This document shows, piece by piece, positions 24,750-36,159 of a DNA stretch of 64,000 nt. This DNA comes from Trematomus loennbergii (lineage: Eukaryota > Chordata > Actinopteri > Perciformes > Nototheniidae). A program made the position numbers and the translations under genes. Position 1 is the first letter of the stretch, and each line of letters starts with the position of its first letter. Location of the stretch: contig JAAOOA010000384.1 in the NCBI GenBank assembly GCA_012861695.1, forward strand, positions 219,501-283,500, read 5' to 3'. Below the pieces are notes generated by a model. It saw only the letters and a program-made list of their open reading frames with translations. It was not told where the DNA came from and did no database searches.

Positions 24750-25957
24750 CTATATACAAGTTATTGGAATGATATATATTATATTAGGTATTAGATACAT
24801 TACTGAGTAGCAGATGAATGTTTGAAGTTGTTTCAACAGTTCAATTTTAACAGTCTCACTGCCCGCGGGAAGAAACTGTCTCCGAATCTTCTTGTCCTTG
24901 CCAGGATGCTGCGGTAACGTCTGCCAGACGGCAACAGAAAGAACAGTTTGTGGCTGGGGTGATGGGGGTCTTTGATAATCCGTAGTGATTTCTTCCTGAG
25001 CCGCTGGGAGTAAAGGTCCTCCATGGATGGCAGTCCTGGTGATGTGCTGTGCAGTTTTCACCACCCTCTGTAAAGCCTTACGATCGAGGTCGGTGCAGCT
25101 GCCGTACCAGGCCGTCATGCTGCCAGTCAGGATACTCTCTATCGTGCACCTGTAGAAGTTGCAGAGTATCCTGGAATCCATTTTGAACCTCCTCAACCTG
25201 CGGAGGAAGAAGAGCCGCTGTCGAGCTTTCTTGGTGATGGTGGTGGTGTGAAGAGACCATGTCAGGTCCTCAGTGATGTGGACCCCAAGGAACCTGAAGC
25301 TTTTGACTCTCTCCACCGTAGTCCCATTGATGGCGATGGGGGCGTGTCCCTCTCCCTGCTGCTTCCTGTAATCCACAATCAGCTCCTTTGTTTTGCTGAT
25401 GTTGAGATGGAGGTTGTTATCCTGGCACCAAGATGTCAGGTTTTCGACCTCCTCTCTGTACGCCGTCTCGTCATCGTCTGTGATCTGGCCGATGACGGTC
25501 GTGTCATCAGCAAACTTCACGATGGTGTTGGAGCTGTGTGTGGCCACGCAGTCGTGGTGAACAGGGAGTAGAGGAGAGGGCTGAGCACGCAGCCTTGAGG
25601 GGCACCGGTGTTGAGAATCAGGGTGGAGGATGTGATGTTTCCCACCCGCACTGCCTGGGGTCTGCCCGTCAGGAAGTTCAGGATCCAGTCACAGAGGGCG
25701 CTGTTGAGCCCGAGGTCTCTGAGCTTGATGGCCAGCTTGGAGGGCACAATGGTATTGAATGCTGAACTGTAGTCAATGAACAGCATTCTCACATATGTGT
25801 TCCTGTTCTTCGGGTCCAGGTGTGAGAGGGCAGTGTGGAGGGTGAGGGCTATGGCGTCGTCTGTGGACCTGTTTGCTCTGTAGGCAAACTGCAGGGGGTC
25901 CAGAGATTCAGGGAGGGAGGAGGTGATGAATTTGACTAACCGCTCAAAGCACTTCAT
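24750..25957 (-). pseudogene. LINE reverse transcriptase region (fragmented frames)
   Basis: Frames 25517-25957 and 24750-25547 cover the RT fingers and palm: [47 protein letters not shown] (the YXDD-type catalytic pair as FADD) and FRFLGVHI. The frame changes between the GAPQG and FADD blocks (about 25520-25550), and the C-terminal end also shifts (about 24990). Confidence 0.88.
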
Positions 25958-26206
25958 TATGATGGAGGTGAGTGCTACTGGGCGGTAGTCGTTGGGGCAG
26001 GTGATTTGTCTTTTTCGGGACAGGAACGATAGTGGAGTGTTTGAAGCATGTGGGGACTACAGACTGCACAGGGACCTGTTGAAGATGTCTGTGAACACCT
26101 CTGCCAGCTGAACTGCACACACCCTGAGAACACGGCCAGGGATGCCATCAGGTCCAGGAGCCTTGTGTGGGTTAACCCTTTTAAAGGATTTACACACATC
26201 TGCCCT

Positions 26207-27577
26207 TTAAAACAAAAGGGCAGGGTGTAGCTCCTGGTCCCTCTGTACCTCCACAGCCTGGCTGCTCTCAAAGCGTGCAAAAAAACTGTTCAGCTCATCT
26301 GGGAGAGATGCGCACGCAGACACTCCCGCAGCACCCCCCGCTGCTCCTTTGTAGTCAGTCATTGTCCTTAGTCCCGCCCACATATTCCTAGTGTTACAGC
26401 CTTTGAAGTCAGATTCCACCTTCTCTTTGTACTGTCTCTTTGCATTTTTAATTGCTCTCCGGAGATCATACCTAGACTTCCTGTACTCCTCCAAATCTCC
26501 GCTGTGCGCGATAGTGCGCGCTTTCAGCTTGCCGCGCACATCGCAGTTTATCCAGGGCTTTTGATTTGGGAATGTCCGTACAGAAACCTTCGGTACCACG
26601 TCATCGATGCATTTCCCAATGTAGCAGATGACAGTGTCCGTGTGTGTGTTGATGTTATTGTCCTCAAACACACTCCAATCCGTAGATGCAAAGCAATCCT
26701 GCAGTGCTGAATCTGACTCCTCGCTCCATCGCTGTACTGTCCTTGTTACCGGTCTGTCCCTTTTAAGTTTCTGCTTGTAGCAGGCACACAGTAGTGAGAT
26801 ATGGTCTGATTTGCCGAAGGGAGGGCGAGGGAGAGCCTTATATCCATTCCGGAAAGGGGAATAAACATGGTCCAGTATGTTTCCCCCGCGCGTCGGGCAG
26901 CTGATGTGTTGGTAATATTTTGGCAAAACCTTCTTCATGTTGGCGGTGTTGAAATCTCCGGCCACAACGAACGCCGCATCTGGCCGTGAAGTCTCGGTTT
27001 ATCAATAATCCCAAACAGCTGATCGAGTGCCGTGTTGTTGTCGGCGAGTGGCTGCGGCGGGATATACACTGCTGTTATCACAACAGATGTGAATTCCCTC
27101 GGCAGATGGAAGGCCCGACATGAGATCATGAGGTGCTCTAGATGTGCGGAACAGTCCGATGAAATAATCTTCACATCTGAGCACCAGTTGTTTTGTTAGT
27201 CATTACACACACACCGCCTCCCTTACTTTTCCCCGAGTTAGCAGTCCGGTCCTGACGAAAAATAGAGAATCCATCAGGACAATGGCGGAGTCCGGGATAG
27301 CGGGGTTGAGCCAAGTCTCAGTGAGAATTAACACGTTACAGTTCTTAATGTCCCGTTGAAAAGCAATCCGGCTTCTGAGTTCATCTAGCTTATTTTCAAT
27401 GGATTGAACATTAGCCAGAAGAATACTCGGAAGAGGGGGCCGATTCTCTCGTTTCCTCAGTCTGACCAGCAGCCCGGCCCGGCATCCTGCTTGTCTTCCT
27501 CCTGCGTCTCTCAGGTAGACAGCAACAGGTAGCCATGGCGAATCTCCATTGTCTGTCGGAGGGTTGTTATTGTCCAC
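26207..27577 (-). pseudogene. LINE endonuclease region (fragmented frames)
   Basis: Three consecutive minus-strand frames (27203-27577, 26935-27174 and 26207-26965) cover an apurinic-like endonuclease and linker. They show LILTETWLNP (the catalytic E block), AGDFNTANM (the D/N block) and KSDHISLL (the SDH block). This enzyme nicks target DNA to prime reverse transcription. Frame changes between the pieces mean it is inactive as read. Confidence 0.8.
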
Positions 27578-28206
27578 GAAGTTTCGTATTGAAGAAGTTC
27601 CTCTCTGCTATATTGTATGGCAGAGTAGGTGCGGTCGTCTTGCATGTTGCGAACCATGTTAAAAGTAAAACGGCAAAAGTAAAATAAATATGCACAAAAT
27701 ACGAAAAGGGGCAAAGCTGGAGAGGAGCCCAAAGACGATGCGGCCATCTTTACCGGCGCATCTTGATGAGCACTAGGTTGCCCAACCACCTGTCTTCTGG
27801 AAGGAAGGGAAGGCTTTTTACTCTGTTGATGTTAGGCTACTATGTTACTATGCTGTAGGAAAGCCATCCAATACTTTAATAACTGGAATCAAAGCTTTGT
27901 TTATACATCCTCAGTAGGGGTTGGGCTCTACCAGGGTTATACCTCAGCTCCAAGCAGCAGAATAAGAGTCAGTCAGGTTTAGGGCCATGGTTCTCTACTG
28001 TAAATCAGAATACTCACTCAGCGTTGGATATGAATTGTTGTCATGAACAATATTTTTGGCTTGCTACATATGATTATGCAACAAGATACAGGGTCTTGAT
28101 CGTTGAAAAATAATCTACTATTGTGTTGAATTAGGAGGACGTATTTAGACACATGTCATTTGTAGTATCTTCTCTAATTGTACATTTTCCTTTTTGCTTC
28201 ATTCAG

Positions 28207-29994
28207 AGATTGTTTCTGAGTGCCAAGCAAAACTCAAATCAAGCCTGAAGAAAAAGTTTGAATTGATATCTGAGAAAATCACAAAAAAGGAAATTTAAAA
28301 CCCCTGAATGAAATCTACACCGAGATCTACATCACAGAGGGGGGGATGCAGAGGTCAACATGGAACATGAGGTCAGACAGATTGAAACAGCATCCAGGAA
28401 ACCAGACAGACCAGAAACAACCATCAGACAAGAAGACCTCTTTAAAGCCTCACCTGGAAGAGATGCACCAATCAGAGCAGTGATGACAAAGGGCGTGGCT
28501 GGCATTGGGAAAACAGTCTTAACACAGAAGTTCACTCTGGACTGGGCTGAAGGCAAAGCCAACCAGGACATCCAGTTCATATTTCCATTACCTTTCAGAG
28601 AGCTGAATGTGGTGAGAGAGAACAAGTACAGCTTGGTGGAACTTGTTCATCACTTCTTCTCTGAAACCAGAGGTGCAGGAATCTGCAGGTTTGATCAGTT
28701 CCCGGTTCTGTTCATCTTTGACGGTCTGGATGAGTGTCGACTTCCTCTGGACTTCCACAACACTGAGATCCTGACTGATGTCACAGAGTCCACCTCAGTG
28801 GATGTGCTGCTGACAAACCTCATCAGGGGGAAGCTGCTTCCCTCTGCTCGCCTCTGGATAACCACACGACCTGCAGCAGCCAATCAGATCCCTCCTGAGT
28901 GTGTGGACATGGTGACAGAGGTCCGAGGGTTCACTGACCCACAGAAGGAGGAGTACTTCAGGAAGAGATTCAGAGATCAGAAGCAGGCCGGCACCATCAT
29001 CTCCCACATCAAGACCTCACAAAGCCTCCACATCATGTGCCACATCCCAGTCTTCTGCTGGATCTCTGCTTCAGTTCTGGAGGACATGTTGAAAATCAGA
29101 GAGGGAGGAGAGCTGCCCAAGACCCTGACTGAGATGTACATCCACTTCCTGGTGGTTCAGTCCAAAGTCAAGAACGTCAAGTATCATGGAAAAAGTGAGA
29201 GACATTCCCACTGGAGTCCAGAGAGCAGGAAGATGATGGAGTCTCTGGGAAAACTGGCTTTTGAGCAGCTGCAGAAAGGCAACCTGATCTTCTATGAGTC
29301 CGACCTGACAGAGTGTGGCATCGATATCACAGCAGCCTCAGTGTACTCAGGAGTGTTCACGCAGGTCTTTAGAGAGGTGAGAGGAACGTACACGAATGAG
29401 GTGTTCTGCTTCGTCCATTTGAGCGTTCAGGAGTTTCTGGCTGCTCTTCATGTCCATCTGACCTTCATCACCTCTGGAGTCAACCTGCTGTCAGAAGAAC
29501 CAACAACCTCCCAGAAGTCTGAAGTCAAACCTAAACTAATACATCTCTACCAGAGTGCTGTGGACCAGGCCTTAAAGAGTCCAAATGGACACCTGGACTT
29601 GTTACTCCGCTTCCTCCTGGGTCTTTCACTGCATACCAATCAGAAACTCCTACGAGGCCTGCTGACACAGACAGGAAGTGACTCAGAGACTGAAGAGGAA
29701 ACAGTCCAGTACATCAAGAAGAAGATGGATGAGGATCTGTCTCCAGAGAGAAGCATCAACCTGTTGCACTGTCTGAATGAACTGAATGACCATTCTCTAG
29801 TGGAGGAGATCCAACGGTACCTGAGTTTAGAAATCTCTCCAGAGTTAATCTCTCTCCTGCTGAATGGTCAGCTCTGGTTTCATCTTACTGTCATCAGAAG
29901 AAGATCTGGACGTGTTTGACCTGAAGAAATACTCTGCTTCAGAGGAGGCTCTTCTGAGGCTGCTGCCAGTGGTCAAAGCCTCCAACAAAGCTTT
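28207..29994 (+). pseudogene. NLR FISNA-NACHT exon
   Basis: The acceptor is TTCATTCAG and the donor is CTTT/GTACGTG. The start reads a FISNA domain (IVSECQAKLKSSLKKKF). The uninterrupted frame 28360-29919 encodes NACHT: Walker A GVAGIGKT (residues 45-52 of that frame) and Walker [11 protein letters not shown] (residues 116-125), then the winged-helix and superhelical parts. NACHT binds ATP and drives assembly. Frame breaks lie at an A6 run (28283-28288), at a G7 run (28339-28345), near 29846 and at TTT 29878-29880. After the last one, the [17 protein letters not shown] block continues to the donor. Each is a net one-base loss against the fish family. Confidence 0.92.
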
Positions 29995-30101
29995 GTACGT
30001 GAACACACAACTATCCAGATTGAATTTAATATTAATGTATTCAGAAATAGATAAATAACTGTTTTCAATTGATTACTACTGTATTACTGATTCCTCTTCA
30101 G

Positions 30102-31160
30102 ACTGAGTGGCTGTAACCTCTCATGCCCCTTTCACACCGGCGCTTTTCCAGCTCCTGCTGGGAGCTAGAGCCTGAAAAGCGCCGGTTTTTCCTGTTCACA
30201 CCGCAGCGGCGGCGCGTCATAGCTCCGGAATGCGGTTCACTTCCAGCTCCAAAAAGTTGTCGGTCCAGAGGCAAGAGCTTTGGACTATGACGCGGCGTCG
30301 CTTACGTCGAGGCGTGCAGGAAACCTTACTTTGACCATCCGTTCGCTGTTATTGATCATTGTGGAGAGCAGGCAGACGTTTTGTTTGTTATTATAGCAGC
30401 TATCGGATGGAATTAATACATGGGCTGTACAGGTTGTCATGTCCGACTATCACAAGTAGAATCATAATGAAAAATACGCCGGTAAAATGTGCCTGGAGAA
30501 AACGGCTTAGCAAGTAGTCAGTTTAGCTTCGGTTGCTATGCTAACACTTTCATAACAGCGTTGTGATGCCAAACAGCGTCAATTCAGACTGACACACATT
30601 CACTTAAGGGGAACTGGGGATATGTATCAGCTGCTTGTGTGACAGTCAGACAGTGAATACTTTAGAGCCGTGTGAGCTAACGGGAGAATAACCTCCCGTT
30701 GAAGAGCAGCCAGCACTGTAGCGGTCGGTAAATGCCGCTGAAACACATTAATAAACAATGAACCACGGCACTCTGGAGAAAAGTATAAGGTTGGAGAAGT
30801 CGTTATTTAATTAATCTGGCTTCGTATGATTAAAAGCAACACGATCGTCGACCCGACGTAGTCCCCGGCCCGTTGTTGTTGTGGGAGAAAATCTCTCGGC
30901 AGCTCTGGCGGTGTGAACAGAGCGGGAGCTGAAAAGGGAAACGGGAGCTGAACCAGAAAAGCTCTCGCGAGGAGCTAGAAAGTGAAAAGCGCGGTGTGAA
31001 AGCCGCATCAGAGAGAAGCTGTGAAGCTCTGTCCTCAGTCCTCAGCTCCCAGTCCTCTAGTCTGAGAGAGCTGGACCTGAGTAGCAACGACCTGCAGGAT
31101 TCAGGAGTGAAGCTGCTGTCTGCTGGACTGGAGAGTCCACACTGAACTAAAGACTCTCAG
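30102..31160 (+). pseudogene. NLR first LRR exon interrupted by a MITE
   Basis: 30102-30123 encodes LSGCNLS and 31011-31160 continues with [28 protein letters not shown] and [10 protein letters not shown], a ribonuclease-inhibitor-type LRR. Between them lies an 884-bp element. Removing it and one TCA copy restores the reading frame exactly. After SPH an in-frame TGA occurs (about 31143-31145), where relatives read a Cys codon and continue, so there is an additional short indel. Confidence 0.9.
30124..31007. mobile_element. Harbinger-like MITE inserted in an LRR coding exon
   Basis: The ends are TGCCCCTTTCACACC and GGTGTGAAAGCCGCA, imperfect inverted repeats extending through GCGCTTTTC and AGCTCC blocks. 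The 3-bp target duplication TCA lies at 30121-30123 and 31008-31010. No transposase frame. The style of the ends (TTTCACACC) and the 3-bp target fit PIF-Harbinger. Confidence 0.92.
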
Positions 31161-31432
31161 GTTAGTGAAAAGCTGTTTAATAATGTCGACCATCTGAACA
31201 CCTAATTACTTCATATATTAACTATTGGATGGACCATTTATTGAATGATTGCAGTGGTTGATTGTCAGAGAGAAGCTGTGAAGCCGATGATCCAACTTAT
31301 CCTCAAACAAATTCTAGTAAAACAACTCTACTCAGGTCAAAACTGGCTGTTCCTACCTTTCACAACCTCCAGATAGCCTATCTTTGTCTCTTCTGAACAT
31401 TAAAATCACTCAGCAGAATTATAAAATCACCA

Positions 31433-31585
<153 letters not shown>

Positions 31586-31588
31586 CAG

Positions 31589-31741
31589 TCTGTCAGGCTG
31601 TCTGGTCACAAAGGAAGGCTGTGTTTCTCTGGCTTCAGCTCTGAGCTCCAACTCCTCCCATCTGAGAGAGCTGGACCTGAGCTACAATCATCCAGGAGAC
31701 TCAGGAGAGCAGCTGCTGTCTGCTGGACTGGAGACACTTAG
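31589..31741 (+). pseudogene. NLR second LRR exon
   Basis: The exon follows TTCAG and ends AG/GTACAG. It encodes LSGCLVTKEGCVSLASALSS, HLRELDLSYNHPGDSG and LLSAGLETLR, one LRR unit. Relatives have several extra residues (a DPHWRLD-type block) between GLE and TLR, missing here. The frame is open across the exon. Confidence 0.85.
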
Positions 31742-31865
31742 GTACAGACAGACAGACAGACAGACAGACATATAGTGTCACTGACTGAGGGACTCTGCTT
31801 CCTGTTTAATGGTGGATATGAGTGAAGGTATATGCAGTTGATTCTGTCTGTGTTTCTTCCTGCAG

Positions 31866-31912
31866 GATGGACCATGGTGGACCGCAGTGATTGAAACCTG
31901 GTCTGAGGAAGT
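31866..31912 (+). pseudogene. NLR terminal short exon with premature stop
   Basis: After GCAG, the frame carried from the previous exon reads RMDHGGPQ and then TGA (31888-31890). Fish relatives read VDHGGEQWLKPGLRK and splice on to a B30.2 exon. The downstream bases still spell LKPGLRK and the donor GTAAGTG, so the TGA is a TGG-to-TGA change. Confidence 0.75.
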
Positions 31913-31923
31913 GTAAGTGTGTT

Positions 31924-32642
31924 TTAAAGTTCTCCTATCATGCTATTTTTAGGCATATATTATAGGTCTCAGATATATAAAAAAATACTAAAAACATGTC
32001 TTTGAAGTGTTTTGCTCAAAATACCAAACCACCAAATACCAGAGCATCCCCCTCTATTTCAGCCCTGTTACCAAAGGGCTTATTCTGGCTATAAAGCTTT
32101 ACAATAATAAAATGAAGAAAAGGGGCGGAGCTTATGCCTGCTCATGCGGGTGAATTCTACCGGCAGATACAGCTAAATGCTCCCGTGATTAAACGCCAAT
32201 CATGTTCAAAACCACATCAAGGATTATTTCTGAAACAGTATGGAGCTCAAACTCTTTCTCTCTCAGGTTTACCACAAGGTGAGTTCCTTTTTATTTCCTG
32301 CTTTTTTACACATACTCTCTCCAGTACAGCGTTGGCTCTGAGTGTTAGCGATGCTTGCTAATATAAACAAAGACCATATTACGTCCAGAACAGTCGGGCA
32401 TTGTTTCTGACGGCAACGTTTCTCATAGGGCCGTTGGTGTAAAGCCAGCCCACATTTCAGATATTACATTATATTGCACCAAATCTGGATCAGCTCCGTT
32501 GTTCCCCGTTTTTAGAGATTTGGGTACGGAGGAAAAGAGAGAGGGTTTTATTTTCTGACACTTTGTGAGTCTCCTGACACACTGGAACACATATTTATAA
32601 AAGACATCAACAAGTGCATTTTGCATGATAGGTCCCCTTTAA
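31924..32642. mobile_element. TTAA-bounded MITE, family C
   Basis: TTAA flanks lie at 31924-31927 and 32639-32642. The ends are AAGTTCTCCTATCATGC and GCATGATAGGTCCCCTT. Relatives lie at 8875 (end only), about 42400-42838 and 50566-51256. It starts 12 bp after the NLR terminal exon. Confidence 0.85.
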
Positions 32643-32826
32643 GTTTGATGCAGGAGAACTGCACATGTTACACTAATAAACACATTTCATAACAGACGCA
32701 CCGACAGCTCATTTCATCTCTTCATTGTCTTTAAAGATATATTCTGATATTCAGGGTGGGGAGGGTTACTCTAAAATGTATTCAGTTACAGTTACTAAAT
32801 ACCTGTTAAGAAATGTAATCAGTAAC

Positions 32827-33796
32827 TTAAAGTGAACCTATCATGCTATATTTAAATGATATATTGTAGGGCCATACCTATATAAGGTATATTTATACGT
32901 TTCTGTTTTCAAAATACCAAACAGATCATGCATTTTAGCCATGCCTCATTTCGCTCTATGTGCTGTTTGCTGTCTACGGGTCTGATTCTGCTGACCACGC
33001 CCCCCTGCAGGAGAGGGGAGACGTGCTCTGATCAGCTGCTGGGCTGTCAGAAGAGGGGGAGAAAAAGAGATCTCCGTCCTCCGTGTTTTATTATAGCCTA
33101 TTATTATATAGAGTCATTATTCATTTGTTTTAAAGCTCAATAAATAACAAAGAAGACCTTTGACCGGCACTTTTCTAATTTTGTCCGGAAGATTTAAACC
33201 TTAACGGACATCTTGACCAGCGAAAGAAAACCTAATTGAAACTCTGCCGCACGGTCCCCTCGTTCCTTGGAAGAGGCGGAGAGGTGGGTGTTTGTCATCT
33301 GCTGGTGGACTAACCGGAGAGAATTACAGTGCTTGCCTCGACGGGGAGGGATTGCATTGAATTAAAGCAGCAGGAGCAAACGCTTGCCTCGGGGAGGGAG
33401 AAAAAAAGCCACAGCGGAGAATAAATAGAAGGGTAACTATGCGCGGGAAGTCTTCTTCGCTGCTTTTGTGGCAGACTACAGCACCATCTACAGGCCTGGC
33501 ATATGTACTACAGCGTCTCCAGCGCTTTCGAACGGCAATGGCCGTGGCTGTCTCCTCCTGATTGGTGGAGTTGGCCCAATAGCCGTAGCGCCACCGTCCT
33601 GACGTCAGGACAGTGTTCAAATTTGGATCAGTTTTTATCAGATCCGTTGCAGCCCCTTTTTTAGAGATTTGGGTATGGAGGAAAATAGAGAGGGTTGTGT
33701 TTTCTGACACTTGGTGAGTTCCCTGGAACACCGGGGACACATATTCATGTATAAAAGACGTACAAAAGTGCATTTTGCATGATAGGTCCCCTTTAA
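32827..33796. mobile_element. TTAA-bounded MITE, family G, long copy
   Basis: TTAA flanks lie at 32827-32830 and 33793-33796, with ends AGTGAACCTATCATGC and GCATGATAGGTCCCC. It is longer than the ~495-bp copies at 44613-45109 and 49116-49608, with about 480 extra bp inside (33000-33460). It carries the perfect palindrome GTCCTGACGTCAGGAC at 33596-33611. Confidence 0.88.
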
Positions 33797-33847
33797 TCTA
33801 TGTATCACAATATCAAAGTAACTTCACTTGATTACTTTTGGACTACT

Positions 33848-34328
33848 TTAAAGGTCCCATGACATGCTTTTCTGGTTATTACCCGTCCCCTTGTGTGTTA
33901 TAAGATAAGATAAGATAAGATCTTTAATTTGTCATTGTACAACAAAATTACAATGTGAACTCAAGGTGCCAACGCGCAACAACAAGACAATATAAAAACA
34001 AGAAATGGGACTTAAAGGGCCCATGTCATGGCCATTTCCACTGAACATAATTACATTGTTGAGGTATACTAAAATAGATTTATACTGTGCAATTTTCGAA
34101 ACTCACATTGGTTTCACATCCAGCATCTCTGTAAAGTATGTGTATTCAGCAGTATTCACTCTCTTCACTAAACGACTCGTTGGAGCTCTTGCCCCCCCTC
34201 CCTGTGAGCCTAGTGTGCTGCGATTGGTCAGCTCGGCCACTCTGTTCTGATTAGTCAACCACCAGAGAGGCTCCGCCCATGTCTAACAGTGCTTTTTTCG
34301 GCTCGCTCTCAGAACATCAGTCTTATAA
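33848..34328. mobile_element. Family A MITE pieces flanking a LINE tail
   Basis: 33848-33900 is one end of family A. 33901-34008 is a GATAA-repeat and a LINE-like 3' tail on the minus strand (CTTTAATTTGTCATTGTAC). 34012-34250 is a second family A end (TTAAAGGGCCCATGTCATGG). Past 34250 the sequence no longer follows the short family A copies. Confidence 0.65.
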
Positions 34329-35241
34329 TGGCGTCGGTACAGCCGTATATTTTATACGCTAACTAACCGAACTGTACCTATAACTGTTGTTATAGAAGAG
34401 TAAGTTATTTTTACCTGTAATAAACTACTACTGTTTGATGAGAAATCAAATCATGGTTTGCTATATATGAATGATAGGAGCAAATAATTCAGGGAAGAAA
34501 GGATAGGCCTACTAAGTATTTCCATCAAACTTTATTTTTAGAAATGTACAAAATGAACATAAATATACATATATACACTGTATATCATCCATTCCTCCCC
34601 GTTGTCGGCATCTTGCCTGGGCGCCAGGATCTGGCTGGACGAAATCAAATGCAAATCACAAAATATTAGAGAAACTTAGTTGTTTTAGATTCGTTAGATC
34701 CACACTCCTACCACAACTACTACTATCTAATCCATCTATATAATCAACACAGTAAGCTTGCCAGCTAATATGCTAACCTAGCTTTCTTGTTTACCTTGAT
34801 AGCAAACACGATATGAACGTTAGCTCGGAGGAACGGCAACTATAATGCAGTGTAATAAAACTACTATGAACAAAAGCTAGTGGTTCATATTAGGCTAGCA
34901 ATAACGTGTTTATAATTGCAATCTTATACGGGTAGTCTGCTACGTTCGGTCATACAATGTTTCCCGCTAGCATGTATAGCTAGCCTCGTTAGCTATACAT
35001 ACTATCAGCGTCGGAGGAAAGCTAACTGTAATGTACCGTCCTTTGGGGGTCTGTGAGCGGCAAAGAGAGGGAATTTCCCCGTGGTCTCTGCTGGAAGTGT
35101 GAAATAAACGTAACAACAGATAGTGGTTCATATTAGGCTATCAAGCACATGTTTACAATTGCAATCTTATATGGGTAGTCTGCTACATTCATTGTAGCTG
35201 GCATAAAAAAAATGTTTTTCCGAGCAAACTCATGTCTAGCA
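34329..35241. other. Repeat interior, no intact gene
   Basis: ATG at 34329 opens MASVQPYILYAN and stops. The start resembles what I recall of N-termini of fish P2X7-like-domain proteins, but this is weak. The rest is AT-rich, with GCTAGC-type blocks. Confidence 0.35.
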
Positions 35242-35249
35242 CTTAGTAG

Positions 35250-36044
35250 TAGGATGTCCCGATCACCTTTTTTTTGCTCCCGATCCGATTCCGATCATTT
35301 GATTTTGACAATCTGCCGATACCGATTTTCCGATCCGATCTTTATGCAATGCATTAAGAGGAAAAAAAAGGTAACAGATAACGGCTGGTCATCCAACGCG
35401 ATGAATTCAGCTATCTTGGCTGTTCTGGGGCAGTTTCTCTTTCCTTTTAAAAGTCTCTGAAAGTGTCGGTTGTTTCAGTGCCGTTACCTGAGTGGCCGCT
35501 GTGTACTCGTCGTGTTGTTGTTGGTGGTGTTTGTATTAGATTGGTCGTGTTGAACGTAGCTCTGTTCTTTCCACCACGCGGAACCTCCGCCTTGCAAACA
35601 TTGCATCTGGCTGTTACACTGCCTTCGCTTTCAATTTTATAATACTTCCAAACTCCTGACATTTTCTCTGTCCCGACTCCCGAGTCACCAGCTGAACGTA
35701 GCCTCTTGTTAGCTTACTGCTACTATTAGACACTGCGCCCACTCTGTTGCCAGATTTGAGAGAAATAAGCAACCAGGTCGATGAAACAAGCCCAAAAGAA
35801 GCAACACATACATGATGTTGTGTAATTTTAACCCAAAACTAAGGCCTCAGGATGACTTTAAGACGTGAACATGGTCATTTTTGTTTTGTAACATTAAATA
35901 AAATGTATAAAAATATTTTATAAAAAAAAAAAAAAAAAAAAAAAAAATTCCGATCCCCGATTTTTTTCTCCCGATCGCCGATCACGTGAAAATCACGTGA
36001 TCGGCTCCGATCCCCGATCACGTGATCGGATCGGGACATCCCTA
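35250..36044 (-). mobile_element. Internally deleted hAT element with BED-finger remnant
   Basis: The ends are TAGGATGTCCCGATC and GATCGGGACATCCCTA, with a perfect 8-bp target duplication CTTAGTAG (35242-35249 and 36045-36052). The right end carries a GATCACGTGATC-type palindrome cluster. A run of about 27 A lies at 35922-35947. Coding content is limited to the BED finger at 35447-35662. Confidence 0.93.
35447..35662 (-). pseudogene. BED zinc-finger fragment of a hAT (ZBED-type) transposase
   Basis: The frame starts MSGVWKYYKIESEG and contains RCNVCKAEVPRGGK and ATFNTTNLIQ, a BED-type DNA-binding finger with CxxC. The His pair should follow NLIQ, but the frame shifts there; a one-base change continues a hAT-like linker (VTALKQPTLSETF) towards 35450. 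The catalytic domain is deleted. Confidence 0.75.
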
Positions 36045-36159
36045 CTTAGTAGCCTTGTTGTTTAGCTCGGTAGCATACACGCTACGCCAGCTATAATGTA
36101 ATTACGTTTTGCGACTGACCGCACGGCAAATCACCCGGAGTATACTGTCTATGAGTATT

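Larger units (their letters stand above)
24575..27790 (-). mobile_element. L2/CR1-group LINE, nearly full length, broken
   Basis: Reading on the minus strand, an AP-type endonuclease region (27577 down to about 26400) is followed by a reverse transcriptase (25957 down to about 24800) and a 3' end with short TTGAACCTTGAAC repeats near 24575. Motifs include LLANVQSIENKLDEL at the endonuclease start, [41 protein letters not shown] and FADDT in the RT. Several frame breaks separate the pieces. It lies in the NLR first intron, antisense to the gene. The clade (L2, Rex1 or relative) is not certain. Confidence 0.88.

Noticed and set aside
33324..33773. A shared frame (NTVLTSGRWRYGYWANSTNQ) in three family G MITEs
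   Set aside because: It spans the CRE palindrome and CCAAT region of the MITE and lacks any domain; similarity reflects the DNA repeat. A selection test could revive it.
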